NCBI RefSeq assembly: GCF_030486595.1
Contig: NZ_JAUJZH010000028.1
Coordinates: forward strand, 1 to 64,000
Length of the DNA: 64,000 nt
Direction of reading: 5' to 3'
DNA from: Variovorax ginsengisoli
GTDB taxonomy: Bacteria > Pseudomonadota > Gammaproteobacteria > Burkholderiales > Burkholderiaceae_C
Shown: one piece after another, positions 17,685 through 25,684 of the stretch
Layout: the number at the start of each line of letters is the position of its first letter
Position numbering within the stretch: the first letter of the stretch is position 1
Notes under the pieces: generated by a model
What the model was told of the DNA's origin: nothing
The model's database searches: none
The model's input: the letters and a program-made list of their open reading frames with translations, nothing else
Translations under genes and position numbers: made by a program

Positions 17685-18143
17685 ATGACCGATGCAGTTT
17701 CCGCAGCCCTGCAGGCCTGTGAATCGTCTGCGCAATATGAGGCTCTGAAGTTGGCGTTTGCCTGTGAATGCGTGCAACGAGTCCGTCACTTGCTGGAGGA
17801 CGAAGGTGTCGCGCGCTGCCTCGACATCCTGGAGGCGTACGTCAAGGGGGAGGCGGATCGAGGAGCGCTCGATCGGGCCGCGGCTGAAGCCGCGGTCTTG
17901 GCCAATCGGCATCAAGGCTCTAGATCATTGGACGGGGTGGGTCACGCCGCTGTATCAGCAAGCTATGCCGTGGCGAATGCACTGGGCGGCCGTGTTGTTC
18001 AGGCGGCAGACTACGCCGCTTACGCTGCGGTCTACGGTGACGGCGGCTATGGCGCAGTGTGCGATCCCGAGTCATTTGTCGATGAGAGGAATTGGCAGCT
18101 CGCAACACTGGAGCGACTTGCGAACGCTCTCGGGGTGCGATGA
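17685..18143 (+). CDS. Imm5-like putative immunity protein (orphan)
   Basis: A 152-residue alpha-helical protein. The pattern FACECVQRVRHLLEDEG, then a paired helix with ALDRAAAEAAVLANRH, then AVSASYAVANALGG and AADYAAYAAV resembles the alanine-rich Imm5-type immunity family. Those proteins normally sit beside polymorphic toxins, but no toxin gene is adjacent here. An AAGGAAAT stretch precedes the ATG. The assignment rests on helix pattern only. Confidence 0.5.
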   Translation: MTDAVSAALQACESSAQYEALKLAFACECVQRVRHLLEDEGVARCLDILEAYVKGEADRGALDRAAAEAAVLANRHQGSRSLDGVGHAAVSASYAVANALGGRVVQAADYAAYAAVYGDGGYGAVCDPESFVDERNWQLATLERLANALGVR

Positions 18144-18351
18144 GCGGCACCGACGAGCGAGAGGCTGCTGTCGGCGGCCACCTGTTCGCCGTGGCCGACG
18201 TCTCGAACCTTCAGACTGACGAGGTCGAAGTCCTTGATCAGCCGAGGGACCCCTATCAGGATCAACTCCGCACAATCGAACCCGAGAAACGCCGAGTCGG
18301 CGAAGACCGAGTGAGAGGGGAACACGCTACTTCAAGACAAGTAGGTCCGCT

Positions 18352-19320
18352 TCAATCGAGCTTGATCCCCGCGGCCTTGATCACGGCGCCCAGTTTCGTG
18401 GCGTCGTCCTTGATGGTCTGCGTGAACTGCTCGGGGCTGCTGGCGACAACGTCCATGCCCATCGCCCCGAGCTTCTCCGAGGTTTCAGGCAGCTTGAGGA
18501 TGCGCGTGATCTCGCCGTTGAGCTTGGCAATGATCGCGCGGTCGGTGCCCGCAGGCGCGACGAAGCCGATCCAGGTGACCAGGTCCATGCCAGGCAGTCC
18601 CGACTCCGCCAATGTCGGGACATCCGGCAGCGACGGCGAGCGCTTGGCACTGGTGACCGCCAGGGGCCTGACCTTGCCGGATTTCACGAAGGCGATCGCC
18701 GGACCGAGCGCATCGAAAATGACCGGCACCTGTCCGCCCACGACATCCGTCATCGCCGGGCCGCTGCCCTTGTACGGCACAGCCACCATGTCGACCTTGG
18801 CCGCGGCCCTGAAAGCCTCGCCCGCAACCTGCGCCGGCAGCGCCCCGTGGGCGTAGGCGAGCTTGCCGTCGCTCGACTTGGCCAGGCCGATCAGATCCTT
18901 CACGCTGCGCGCCTTCACCGAGGGATGCACCGCCAGCACCATGGGCATGGTGACCGCCAGCGAAACCGGTGCAAAGCCGTTGATCGGGTCGTACGGCAGC
19001 TTGGCGTAAAGACTCTGGTTCATCGCAAGCGTGGAGTCGATCGGGAGGAACAGCGTGTAGCCGTCCGGCGCTGCGCGCGCCGCCATCTCGGCGCCGATCA
19101 ACGTGTTGCCGCCGGGGCGGTTGTCAACGGTGACGGGCACATTCCAGCGCTCCGACAGCTTGGCTGCGACGGTGCGTGCCACCGTGTCAGTGCCTCCGCC
19201 CGGCGGGAACGGCACGATGATGCGAACAGGACGCTCGGGAAATGTGTCCGCGACGGTGCCGGCAACCCCTGCCAAGGGAAGGGCGAACAAGCAGAGCAAG
19301 AGCTTCTGGAGCAGCTTCAT
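18352..19320 (-). CDS. Bug/TctC family tripartite tricarboxylate transporter receptor
   Basis: A 322-residue periplasmic binding protein with a Sec signal (LLQKLLLCLFALPLAGVAG). The mature start FPERPVRIIVPFPPGGGTDT is the Bug signature. Further motifs are VTVDNRPGGNTLIGAEMAA, GKLAYAHGALPAQVAGEAF, VPYKGSGPAMTDVVGGQV and TWIGFVAPAGT. Members bind carboxylates or small organic acids and are greatly expanded in Burkholderiales. TctA/TctB membrane genes are not present nearby. Confidence 0.9.
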   Translation of the reverse strand: MKLLQKLLLCLFALPLAGVAGTVADTFPERPVRIIVPFPPGGGTDTVARTVAAKLSERWNVPVTVDNRPGGNTLIGAEMAARAAPDGYTLFLPIDSTLAMNQSLYAKLPYDPINGFAPVSLAVTMPMVLAVHPSVKARSVKDLIGLAKSSDGKLAYAHGALPAQVAGEAFRAAAKVDMVAVPYKGSGPAMTDVVGGQVPVIFDALGPAIAFVKSGKVRPLAVTSAKRSPSLPDVPTLAESGLPGMDLVTWIGFVAPAGTDRAIIAKLNGEITRILKLPETSEKLGAMGMDVVASSPEQFTQTIKDDATKLGAVIKAAGIKLD

Positions 19321-19395
19321 GGACGATTCCTTGTCGCTCAGTCTGGAGGGTGATGGGTGTCGCGTCGGTCGAGCCTACACCCGACGAGAAGCAAT

Positions 19396-19424
19396 ACATT
19401 ACTTTTCAACTATTCAGGTGTCAA
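19396..19424 (-). promoter_or_regulatory. Candidate sigma70 promoter of the Bug receptor gene
   Basis: On the minus strand a perfect -35 TTGACA (complement of 19419-19424) is followed after 17 bases by TAATGT (complement of 19396-19401), a weak -10. The site lies about 75 bases before the receptor's ATG in an unusually AT-rich patch. Confidence 0.45.
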
Positions 19425-19558
19425 CCTTAGGAATTACCCTCAGCCCGACGAAAAGTCGCGCCTGCCTCTCCAGGATGTCGCGGCCGATCCGCCGAACGTT
19501 CGAGCGCCATGGAAGGGCAGAATCTGGGCCGAAATGTGTTTACCAATCGGAGCAGGAT

Positions 19559-20527
19559 TTGGACTTGAGCGCGTTGCAGACCACATTGCGGGAGTTCGCT
19601 GCCGAGCGCGATTGGCAGCCTTTTCATACCCCGAAGAATCTGGCCATGGCCTTGTTGGTGGAGGTCGCCGAGCTGGGCGAGATCTTTCAGTGGATGACAC
19701 CGGAGCAATCGCAATGCGCCCACCACGACCGCGTCGTCAAGGAGCGCATCGGCGATGAGGTCGCCGACGTGCTGCTGTACTTGCTTCAACTGGCGGACCA
19801 TTCGGAGATCGACTTGAAGCGCGCGGTTGGCCGCAAGCTCATCAAGAACGCGAAGAAGCACCCGCCCTTGCGGCCGGGCTTGCCATCCGGGAGAGCGGCA
19901 GCCATCGCGCCGCAGACCCATGTTCTGGTCGACTGGGAAAATGTGCAGCCGAAGGACATCGACATCCGCAGGCTCGTGCCGGACGTGACCGACGTCTGGC
20001 TCTTTCACGGCCCGCACCAGAAGAAGGTGGCCGCCCACCATGAGTCGTTCGGCGAACGGGCCACGCTGGTGCCAATCGCCCGCACCGGCAAGAATGCGCT
20101 CGACTTTCATCTGTCGTTCTACATGGGCTATATCGCATCGCGCCATCCCGAGGCGCGATTCGTCGTGATGGCCAACGATCGAGGTTACGGGCCGATGGTG
20201 GAGCACGCGACGGACCTTGGCTTCGCCGCGCGCCAGGTCGGATTTGCCGAAGCACCGGTAGTGACGGCGGCGCCGTCCACTGCGGCAACGAAGGCCGAGG
20301 CGCCCGCGGTCGCCAAGGACTTGACGCTGGATCTTGCGCGAATCGAAGCAGCCCTGCGAAAGACGACCGCCCGACCGGGCAAGGAGGCGACCCTGGTCAC
20401 CACTATCGCGTCGATGCTCGGACAATCGGCCACGGTCGAGAGCGTTTCCGCTGTGCTGTCGGGACTTCTGGCCGGCGGCGAGGTTGCTATCGATGAGGCG
20501 GGGCGGGTGGCCTACGCATTCCAGTAG
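19559..20527 (+). CDS. MazG-like pyrophosphohydrolase fused to a PIN-like domain
   Basis: A 322-residue protein if it starts at TTG 19559, which follows GGAG and gives MDLSALQTTLREFAAERDWQ, the usual start of MazG-like dCTPase proteins. Residues 1-100 carry the metal ligands E35, E38 (VEVAELGE) and E67, D70 (GDEVADV). Residues ~118-230 form a PIN/NYN-like nuclease domain: VLVDWENV (D125), ARTGKNALDFHLSFYMGY and VVMANDRGYGPMVEHA. The last ~65 residues look like a small winged helix. The two halves suggest nucleotide-pool control joined to RNA cleavage. A longer start at ATG 19475 is possible. A relative of the PIN domain occurs at 26441-27100. Confidence 0.72.
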   Translation: MDLSALQTTLREFAAERDWQPFHTPKNLAMALLVEVAELGEIFQWMTPEQSQCAHHDRVVKERIGDEVADVLLYLLQLADHSEIDLKRAVGRKLIKNAKKHPPLRPGLPSGRAAAIAPQTHVLVDWENVQPKDIDIRRLVPDVTDVWLFHGPHQKKVAAHHESFGERATLVPIARTGKNALDFHLSFYMGYIASRHPEARFVVMANDRGYGPMVEHATDLGFAARQVGFAEAPVVTAAPSTAATKAEAPAVAKDLTLDLARIEAALRKTTARPGKEATLVTTIASMLGQSATVESVSAVLSGLLAGGEVAIDEAGRVAYAFQ

Positions 20528-20632
20528 ACACGTCGCTGCCCGGCCAGGCCTCGGCAAAGGCCCGCATGTACATGAGGTTGGCGCAGGAAAGCCCTTCATG
20601 TCCGGCTTTCAGCCCAACTTCAGCGCGTAAAC

Positions 20633-20652
20633 TGTGCAGAACTTTGTACAAA
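20633..20652. promoter_or_regulatory. Candidate autoregulatory operator of the Phd-type pair
   Basis: A perfect 10-bp palindrome TTTGTACAAA (20643-20652) is preceded at a 12-base offset by a related half, TGTGCA (20633-20638). It lies 17 bases before the antitoxin ATG. Phd/YefM antitoxins bind TGTACA-type palindromes in this position, so this is the expected operator. Confidence 0.5.
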
Positions 20653-20669
20653 TCCTGAAGGAGCAAGCC

Positions 20670-20972
20670 ATGGCAATTTCTGCCGGTGACGTGATTCCGC
20701 TGTCGCAAGCCAGAGCGAACCTGTCTGAATTGGCCGACCAGGTGAAGGCCGGTGCCGAGAAGATCATTACCAAGAACGGTGAGAGCTACGTGGCCATCAT
20801 CGACGCCCGGCGGCTGGACTACTATCACCAGCTGGAGCGCGAGCGCATCCATCTTCTGCTGATCGAAGACGCCAGCCGAGGCCTTGCCGATGTTGCAGCG
20901 GGCAAGGTCAAAGACGCGCGCAGCACCCTGAGCGCCATCAAGCGCCGCCGCGCTGCCAAGGCCGCTGGGTAA
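20670..20972 (+). CDS. Type II antitoxin, Phd/YefM family
   Basis: A 100-residue protein with the Phd/YefM fold: VIPLSQARANLSELADQVKA followed by KIITKNGESYVAIIDARRLD. The C-terminal basic helix (SAIKRRRAAKAAG) would wrap the toxin. AAGGAG precedes the ATG. The toxin gene starts 16 bases downstream. It probably represses its own promoter through the TTTGTACAAA element. Confidence 0.88.
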   Translation: MAISAGDVIPLSQARANLSELADQVKAGAEKIITKNGESYVAIIDARRLDYYHQLERERIHLLLIEDASRGLADVAAGKVKDARSTLSAIKRRRAAKAAG

Positions 20973-20988
20973 GCAACGGCCTCGCATC

Positions 20989-21375
20989 GTGACAGCCGGG
21001 CGTACCGTCAAGCTCACAGCCAACCTCGAGCGAAACCTTGAGCAACTCGAGGCCTTCCTGATCGAAGTCGAGGCCCCGCATGCCTTCGATGCGCTGTTGG
21101 ACGAGTTGATGGACACCGTCATTCCGAACCTGGAGCGCTTCCCCGGCATGGGGCGCTTGTTCCTGGAACGTCCCGCTCGCTCGGTCGAGGTTGCCAACGG
21201 CATTGCTCGTCTGACCAGGCAACTCGGCTCGCTTGCCCAGGACGGCGAGTTGCGCGAGTACGTCATGACGCATTATTTGCTGCTGTATGCGCGGATCAAG
21301 GGCACGGTGTACCTGCTTTCGATCCGCCACCAGCGGCAGCTTTCGTTTGACTTCGATGCGCTTTGGCAAAGCTGA
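20989..21375 (+). CDS. Type II toxin, RelE/ParE superfamily
   Basis: A 128-residue protein starting at GTG. It shows the RelE/ParE-like layout: KLTANLERNLEQLEAFLIEV, ALLDELMDTVIPNLERFPGM, EYVMTHYLLLYARIKGTVYL and a final strand LLSIRHQRQLSFDF. The segment YLLLYARIKGTVYLLSIRH corresponds to the catalytic strands of the superfamily. It pairs with the Phd-type antitoxin gene upstream. Confidence 0.82.
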   Translation: MTAGRTVKLTANLERNLEQLEAFLIEVEAPHAFDALLDELMDTVIPNLERFPGMGRLFLERPARSVEVANGIARLTRQLGSLAQDGELREYVMTHYLLLYARIKGTVYLLSIRHQRQLSFDFDALWQS

Positions 21376-21645
21376 GCTACGCAGGCGCGTTCGCGACCAC
21401 GGAAGTCACCACGGAAGTCACCACGGAAGTACGGCGGGTCGTGGCGGCCATGAACGGTGAGCTGTCACGCCAGGAACTTCAGCGCCTGCTGGGGCTGGCG
21501 AATGCCGAGCATTTCCGAAAGGCCCATTTTTTTGCCGGCGCTGGCCAGCGGCATGCTGGAAATGACGCTTCCGGAGGCACCGCGCAGCAGCAAGCAGCGC
21601 TACCGTCTCACCGCGGCTGGCCAGCGGGTCAAGGAACGCCAGTGA
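21376..21645 (+). pseudogene. C-terminal fragment of an AlbA/RecG-like or Fic-type DNA-binding protein, frameshifted
   Basis: In one frame the stretch reads VRRVVAAMNGELSRQELQRL then LGLANAEHFRKAHF. After a run of seven T (21527-21533) the match continues one frame over as LPALASGMLEMTLPEAPRSS then KQRYRLTAAGQRVKERQ. Together this is the winged-helix tail found at the C-terminus of AlbA/RecG-related transcription regulators and Fic proteins. Removing one T would restore the frame. The N-terminal domains are absent, so this is the end of a lost gene left directly behind the toxin-antitoxin pair. Confidence 0.7.
21396..21431 (+). repeat. Three tandem copies of a 12-base unit
   Basis: ACCACGGAAGTC occurs at 21396-21407 and 21408-21419, and a third copy with one changed base ends at 21431. 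In the remnant's frame it encodes repeated T-T-E-V. AlbA/Fic proteins often carry TEVTTEV-like linkers ahead of the C-terminal winged helix, so it is probably coding slippage rather than a regulatory array. Confidence 0.7.
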
Positions 21646-21690
21646 GGACGCGGGCATAAGCGAGGCGAGAAGCTGTTCGCGGCTTTCCCA

Positions 21691-21783
21691 ATGGCGCGCG
21701 CCTCGCCGCAGCCCGTCGCGCATGGCGCTCAGCTTGCGGATCGCGCGGTCGAACTCGTCCGCCTTGGCCGCGAGCTCCCGCCT
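21691..21783 (-). pseudogene. Fragment of a MerR-family regulator
   Basis: On the minus strand the frame after a TAG (complement of 21784-21786) reads RRELAAKADEFDRAIRKLS then AMRDGLRRGARH. This is the dimerisation helix and the start of the C-terminal tail of MerR regulators, which normally continues with CPAPSH. The DNA-binding domain is missing and the frame runs on into unrelated sequence. With the adjacent fragment it marks a recombination scar. Confidence 0.5.
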
Positions 21784-21885
21784 CTAGAGGGCAAGCAAAG
21801 GAAGACGGCAGTGCCGACACCGCGGGAGAAGATCGGGAGGTCGCCCGAGCTGAGAAGGCGCTGACGACTGCGCCAGGTAGCGCAG

Positions 21886-22551
21886 CTAGACAGGCACCAC
21901 GTTGAAGCGCTTCAGGATTGCCTGGATTTCCGAGGATGAGGCCGGATCGATAGACCTGGCGTTCACCACCGAGAGCTTTCCGTTCGTGACGCCGCGGCCG
22001 AAAAGCGCGATGCACAGCTCGTTCGACTTGAAGCGCGAGCGGTATTGAAGACCATCGAGCTGCGGCGTCCGGTGCTCGTGCAGCAGCCTGGACCACTCCC
22101 TCGTCCGGAGGTACTGGTCGCCCATGATGTTGGATGCGCTCTCGCCCAGATCCAGCAGGTACTCGTCGCGGAACGTTGCCAACGTCAAGGTGCCCTGCAC
22201 ATGAACCTCGCATGCCCAGCGCGCCGTCATCTTGCTCGCCTTGATGGGAATGGGCGCCCCGGCCGGCCTGACGACGGCATCGCGGACGACCGTCTCGAGC
22301 CAGCAGGTTTCGGCCTCGTACCCCAGGTACAAAACGCCGAACTCGTTGGCAGCCGGAACATGGGCGGGGCAGTCGTACCGGTTGTTGCCCTTGACCGCGG
22401 GGTCCAGCGGATTGTTTCCTTTCCAGTAGACGCGGTGCACCCGTGCACGAGTGACCGTGACCACGTCCACCTGAAAAGGAGACGGCAGCGAGGGCGGCGA
22501 ATAGGTTGGCGTCGGCGCGACTGCAGGCGTCGCCGGTATGGCGGTGCTCAT
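21886..22551 (-). CDS. RES-domain toxin (NAD+ phosphorylase family)
   Basis: A 221-residue protein whose core matches the RES fold: VHRVYWKGNNPLDP, RYDCPAHVPAANEFGVLYLG, ETCWLETVVRD and LDGLQYRSRFKSNELCIALF. The arginine of HRVY, the tyrosine of LYLG and the glutamate of WLET fit the active-site triad of RES toxins such as MbcT and ParT, which degrade NAD+ or ADP-ribosylate targets. Its start overlaps the upstream antitoxin stop by four bases. The first ~25 residues are a proline-rich tail not usual for the family. Confidence 0.82.
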   Translation of the reverse strand: MSTAIPATPAVAPTPTYSPPSLPSPFQVDVVTVTRARVHRVYWKGNNPLDPAVKGNNRYDCPAHVPAANEFGVLYLGYEAETCWLETVVRDAVVRPAGAPIPIKASKMTARWACEVHVQGTLTLATFRDEYLLDLGESASNIMGDQYLRTREWSRLLHEHRTPQLDGLQYRSRFKSNELCIALFGRGVTNGKLSVVNARSIDPASSSEIQAILKRFNVVPV

Positions 22552-23459
22552 GCGGTCTGCGGCGCGTCCGCAGACTCCGCTTCGAGCGTCCGGAGCACCA
22601 TCGCGAGCGCGGCGGGGCCGTCCACCGCAGCGCCAAGGTACTGGGCGAGCTCGGCTTTGCGTACCTGTTGCTGCGTGGTCAACGATTCCGCCGGCAACAG
22701 CAACTCGAAAGGCCGCATGCCATTCAAGGAGCCGTTGGGCGCCACCAGGAAGTGGTAGAGGTCCCAAGGATCGGCGACCGCGGACAGCAGCGCCTTCGTC
22801 GCGTCCGCACCGATGCCCAGCGCCCAGACAGGGATCCGATAGTCGTCGTTCTGCTGAAGCTGAAGGGCCAGCAGTTTGTTGTCGCGCACTCGACGCCGAA
22901 CGGCGGCCTCCCCGAGGCCGAACACCTGCGCGACCTCCCCGGTCGACTTGAACTGGTCGGAGGCCAGCACCGAGCGCTTGTACTGGAGGCCTCGCAGAAG
23001 CAGAGCCTCCCAGCCTTCTTCAGGATCGGTGACGACGCTTTCGGCCTCCGCTTGCGCCGCCAGGGCGGTCGAGACCTCGCGAAGCAACTCGGATTCGCTC
23101 ATGGGGCGTTGCTGGCTTTCGGCTTGCTTGATGGAGTCGACCGTCAGCTCGATGACCCGAGCGACCGTGTCGAAGGCGATGTGAGCTGCTCCCCGATGCT
23201 TCGCACTCGGCTTGACGAGGATTTCGCGTCGGGCGACTTTCTTCTTGAGGACACTGACAGCGCGACGACGGTCGCCAGGCGACTTCTTGGTGACCTCGAC
23301 GACGTCCTGCCTGCTGTTCTTGAGCCCTATCTGTCCGGCAGAGGTATTCGTGCCCTGCCACACGCTGAGGGAGCCGGCCTCGATGACCAAGGTGTCCGCC
23401 GCTCCGACCTTCGGCGGGGCCTGCTCGGGTGCCTTGGGACGCTTGGAGAGAGTGGTCAT
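22548..23459 (-). CDS. Antitoxin partner of the RES toxin (Xre/MbcA/ParS-like), long form
   Basis: A 303-residue protein, larger than usual antitoxins (about 140). Residues ~175-200 contain a helix-turn-helix (STGEVAQVFGLGEAAVRRRV). The C-terminus has DPWDLYHFLVAPNGSLNGM followed by RPFELL, which matches the toxin-covering domain of MbcA/ParS antitoxins. The first ~165 residues are a basic, helical extension of unknown role. Its stop overlaps the RES gene start. Three tandem 9-base repeats lie directly upstream of its ATG and are the likely operator. Confidence 0.7.
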   Translation of the reverse strand: MTTLSKRPKAPEQAPPKVGAADTLVIEAGSLSVWQGTNTSAGQIGLKNSRQDVVEVTKKSPGDRRRAVSVLKKKVARREILVKPSAKHRGAAHIAFDTVARVIELTVDSIKQAESQQRPMSESELLREVSTALAAQAEAESVVTDPEEGWEALLLRGLQYKRSVLASDQFKSTGEVAQVFGLGEAAVRRRVRDNKLLALQLQQNDDYRIPVWALGIGADATKALLSAVADPWDLYHFLVAPNGSLNGMRPFELLLPAESLTTQQQVRKAELAQYLGAAVDGPAALAMVLRTLEAESADAPQTA

Positions 23460-23461
23460 CA

Positions 23462-23488
23462 GGTTACGTTGGTTCCGTTGGTTACGCA
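23462..23488. repeat. Three tandem 9-base repeats before the RES operon
   Basis: GGTTACGTT, GGTTCCGTT and GGTTACGCA follow one another at 23462-23488, two bases from the antitoxin ATG (23459) on the opposite strand. Reads as AACGTAACC-type sites in the gene's direction. The position fits autorepression by the antitoxin's helix-turn-helix. Confidence 0.55.
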
Positions 23489-23607
23489 GCAGTCTAGCGG
23501 AAGCGCGGAACCCTGTCGATCATGTGGCCGTTTCGACTGCGAGCCGCGCGCTTCGAACTAGCTCCCCGGCGCCCATCATTCATCCAGAAGGGAGAGGCCA
23601 GAACCGG

Positions 23608-24501
23608 TCACTCCACCCGCGCATGCACCAGGTGTCGCGGCTCCCGCCCATAGTGCTGATCCCTATGACAGTTGGGACATAGCGCGATGGCGTTCTCGAC
23701 CGTGTCATCGCCGCCTCGCGCGAGCGGAACGATATGGTGAACTTCCAGGTAGGGATCGCCCGATCGATCGCGGACAAATGGCGCATCCTCGCCGCAACCT
23801 CCACAGACACCCTCCGCGCGGAACAAGGCTTCGGCGACCACATCGGGATTGCGCTCGAACACTGTCGTCGTGACCGTCACCCTGCGGGGCGTGGGCGATG
23901 CGTTTTTAAGCCGTTCGAGCCGAGCTTCTTGCGTGCGCCTCAATGACGTCTCGACAGCCCCCGCAAAGCGGGCTTGAACCTCGGCCTCCCGCTCAATGAA
24001 TCCCGCCGCATGGGCGAGGTTCAACTCCTCGGCCACGCAGCCAATGTCCGCAGGGTCAGCCGGAGTGATCTTCAGCCAGATCACTCCCGGCTCTACATCG
24101 CGAACCACGCGGTCGATGGAGAACGTGTGCGTGAGAGAGAAGCGACCCGATGAGAGATCCTTCAACAGCCCGGTCATCTGCAATCCGAAGCGTTCGGCGA
24201 TACCGATCGCGTTCCAGAGAGCAGTGCGCTGAGGTTCGATCGGCATTCCTGCGTTGTCCCGCTTGACCTCGTACCAATAGGTGCCGGTGGCAATGTCGCG
24301 CCGAACGACCGGCACCGGAGGCCGGGAGGGATCACTGGCCGGCAGTTCATTCCACAAACTCATGAAGAACCGGGAACCTCCGCCCGCTTCTGCTTCAGAT
24401 CGCGCTACGTCGAAGGCTGACCAGGACTGGAAGGGCTTCTTCGCGCCGTGCGCGACGTACGCCTCGTTGGTCGGGGTAGTGAAATGCGAGTAGTCCTGCA
24501 T
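23608..24501 (-). CDS. HNH endonuclease
   Basis: A 297-residue protein with a C-terminal HNH domain: GVCGGCGEDAPF (zinc cysteines), YLEVHHIVPLARGGDD, VENAIALCPNCHRDQHYG. The N-terminal ~150 residues (FQSWSAFDVARSEAEAGGG, TGTYWYEVKRDN) are probably a DNA- or modification-reading domain; VIWLKITPADPADIG and AEELNLAHAAGFIERE form its end. HNH proteins of this layout often act in restriction of modified or foreign DNA. Neighbouring HNH and EEP genes on the same strand may be co-transcribed. Confidence 0.8.
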   Translation of the reverse strand: MQDYSHFTTPTNEAYVAHGAKKPFQSWSAFDVARSEAEAGGGSRFFMSLWNELPASDPSRPPVPVVRRDIATGTYWYEVKRDNAGMPIEPQRTALWNAIGIAERFGLQMTGLLKDLSSGRFSLTHTFSIDRVVRDVEPGVIWLKITPADPADIGCVAEELNLAHAAGFIEREAEVQARFAGAVETSLRRTQEARLERLKNASPTPRRVTVTTTVFERNPDVVAEALFRAEGVCGGCGEDAPFVRDRSGDPYLEVHHIVPLARGGDDTVENAIALCPNCHRDQHYGREPRHLVHARVE

Positions 24502-24585
24502 GGGTCAAAGTGCGGCCAAGGGCCGTGTGGAGAAGAAGAACGAAGGCCTAAAGCCGATGGATCGGCGATGCGAGACGAGGGGCTC

Positions 24586-25647
24586 TTATCCGTCGAACAA
24601 GCTGGTGCACTCAACACCGACATCCTCGAATCGCAAAGGCGAAACCCATGCCCGTCCCCCACTCTTTCTGACGCTCTCGTAGCCCCAGGCGGCCACCCGC
24701 AGGATGGTCGGACCATCGCCGACGATGCCCGCCCCACTGCCAACTTCAGCCAGGTCGTCCCCCCGCTTCACGGTCCGCTCAAGCCACCGTTCCAGGTGCC
24801 GCCGCGCAGCCAGCATGTCCGACTTGCTTCTGTTGCATGCACGGTGCGCCAGCACGAAGTTGTGGGCCATGTCCCGCGGGTATAGCGAGAACGGGATGTA
24901 GTGGTCGACATCGACTTCCCTCAGCGCGCCGCCGCAATAGAAGCAGTTGTCGCCGTCAATCTTGCGCAAGCCCGCGCAAAAGGCCACGAGCGACTGGCGG
25001 GAGATGCGGAAGAGAAAGTCTTCCAGGTCGTCCGCCTCACCCAGGATGCCGCGATTGAGCTTGTTCGACTTGACATGCCCGACCCAGTGGGTGCGCGCCA
25101 GCTGCTGGACGAGCGGATGAAACCGGCGCAGGCAGTAGGCAACGCCCGGGTTCAGCACGAGCTGGCCGGGGCCGGTGCGCTCGTACAGGAACGGGTCGTT
25201 GCCGCCGCCGAAGTTCTGCAGAAACTTGAGAGGCTGAGCAGAAACGGTCTGCGTCACCTTCGACAGCAAGGCCCGATAGTCGGGGTGCCTTGCGGCCTGC
25301 CACGGCATGTTGATCCCGGTGCGTGCCCTGAAGGCCTTGATGGCCGTCACCACCGCAGCCTGGTCGCCCAGGTTCTGCGCCAACACGCCGGGCAGGGCTC
25401 CAGCGCGACCGGTGCCGTAGTCGAGCGACTGCCGCCAGTACTGCTGAATGAAGCGCTCGCCGATCTGGCGCGTGGCCAGCCGCAAGGCGCTGCCGTCGTC
25501 CGCACCGAGTTCCACGGCGAGGTCCGCCAGCGCGATCAGCAGCGCAAACTTGTACGTGGCTGTGAAATCGCCTTCGGCGAAGAGGCGTTGGAGCTTGGCG
25601 AGGAAGCTGAGTTGGGCTTCGGGTGAAGGCGGCGGAACACTTGCCAT
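24586..25647 (-). CDS. HNH endonuclease domain protein
   Basis: A 353-residue protein with a C-terminal HNH: NCFYCGGALREVDVDHYIPF, RDMAHNFVLAHRACNRSKSD. The first ~230 residues are helical (FLAKLQRLFAEGDFTATYKF, FIQQYWRQSLDYGTG), a layout seen in nucleases encoded in defence islands. It is one of three consecutive nuclease genes on the minus strand (EEP, this, HNH). The start at 25647 is preferred because upstream sequence contains no closer Shine-Dalgarno. Confidence 0.8.
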   Translation of the reverse strand: MASVPPPSPEAQLSFLAKLQRLFAEGDFTATYKFALLIALADLAVELGADDGSALRLATRQIGERFIQQYWRQSLDYGTGRAGALPGVLAQNLGDQAAVVTAIKAFRARTGINMPWQAARHPDYRALLSKVTQTVSAQPLKFLQNFGGGNDPFLYERTGPGQLVLNPGVAYCLRRFHPLVQQLARTHWVGHVKSNKLNRGILGEADDLEDFLFRISRQSLVAFCAGLRKIDGDNCFYCGGALREVDVDHYIPFSLYPRDMAHNFVLAHRACNRSKSDMLAARRHLERWLERTVKRGDDLAEVGSGAGIVGDGPTILRVAAWGYESVRKSGGRAWVSPLRFEDVGVECTSLFDG

Positions 25648-25684
25648 GGAGATCGAGAAAAGAGGCACAAGGTCGCAGGAGGTG

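Noticed and set aside
18047..18325. A 92-codon minus-strand frame between the Imm5-like and Bug receptor genes
   Set aside because: It overlaps the Imm5-like coding end, has no ribosome site, and matches nothing recognised.
21396..21431. Possible CRISPR-like or regulatory repeat
   Set aside because: Only three 12-base units with no spacers, in frame with a known TEVTTEV-type protein linker.
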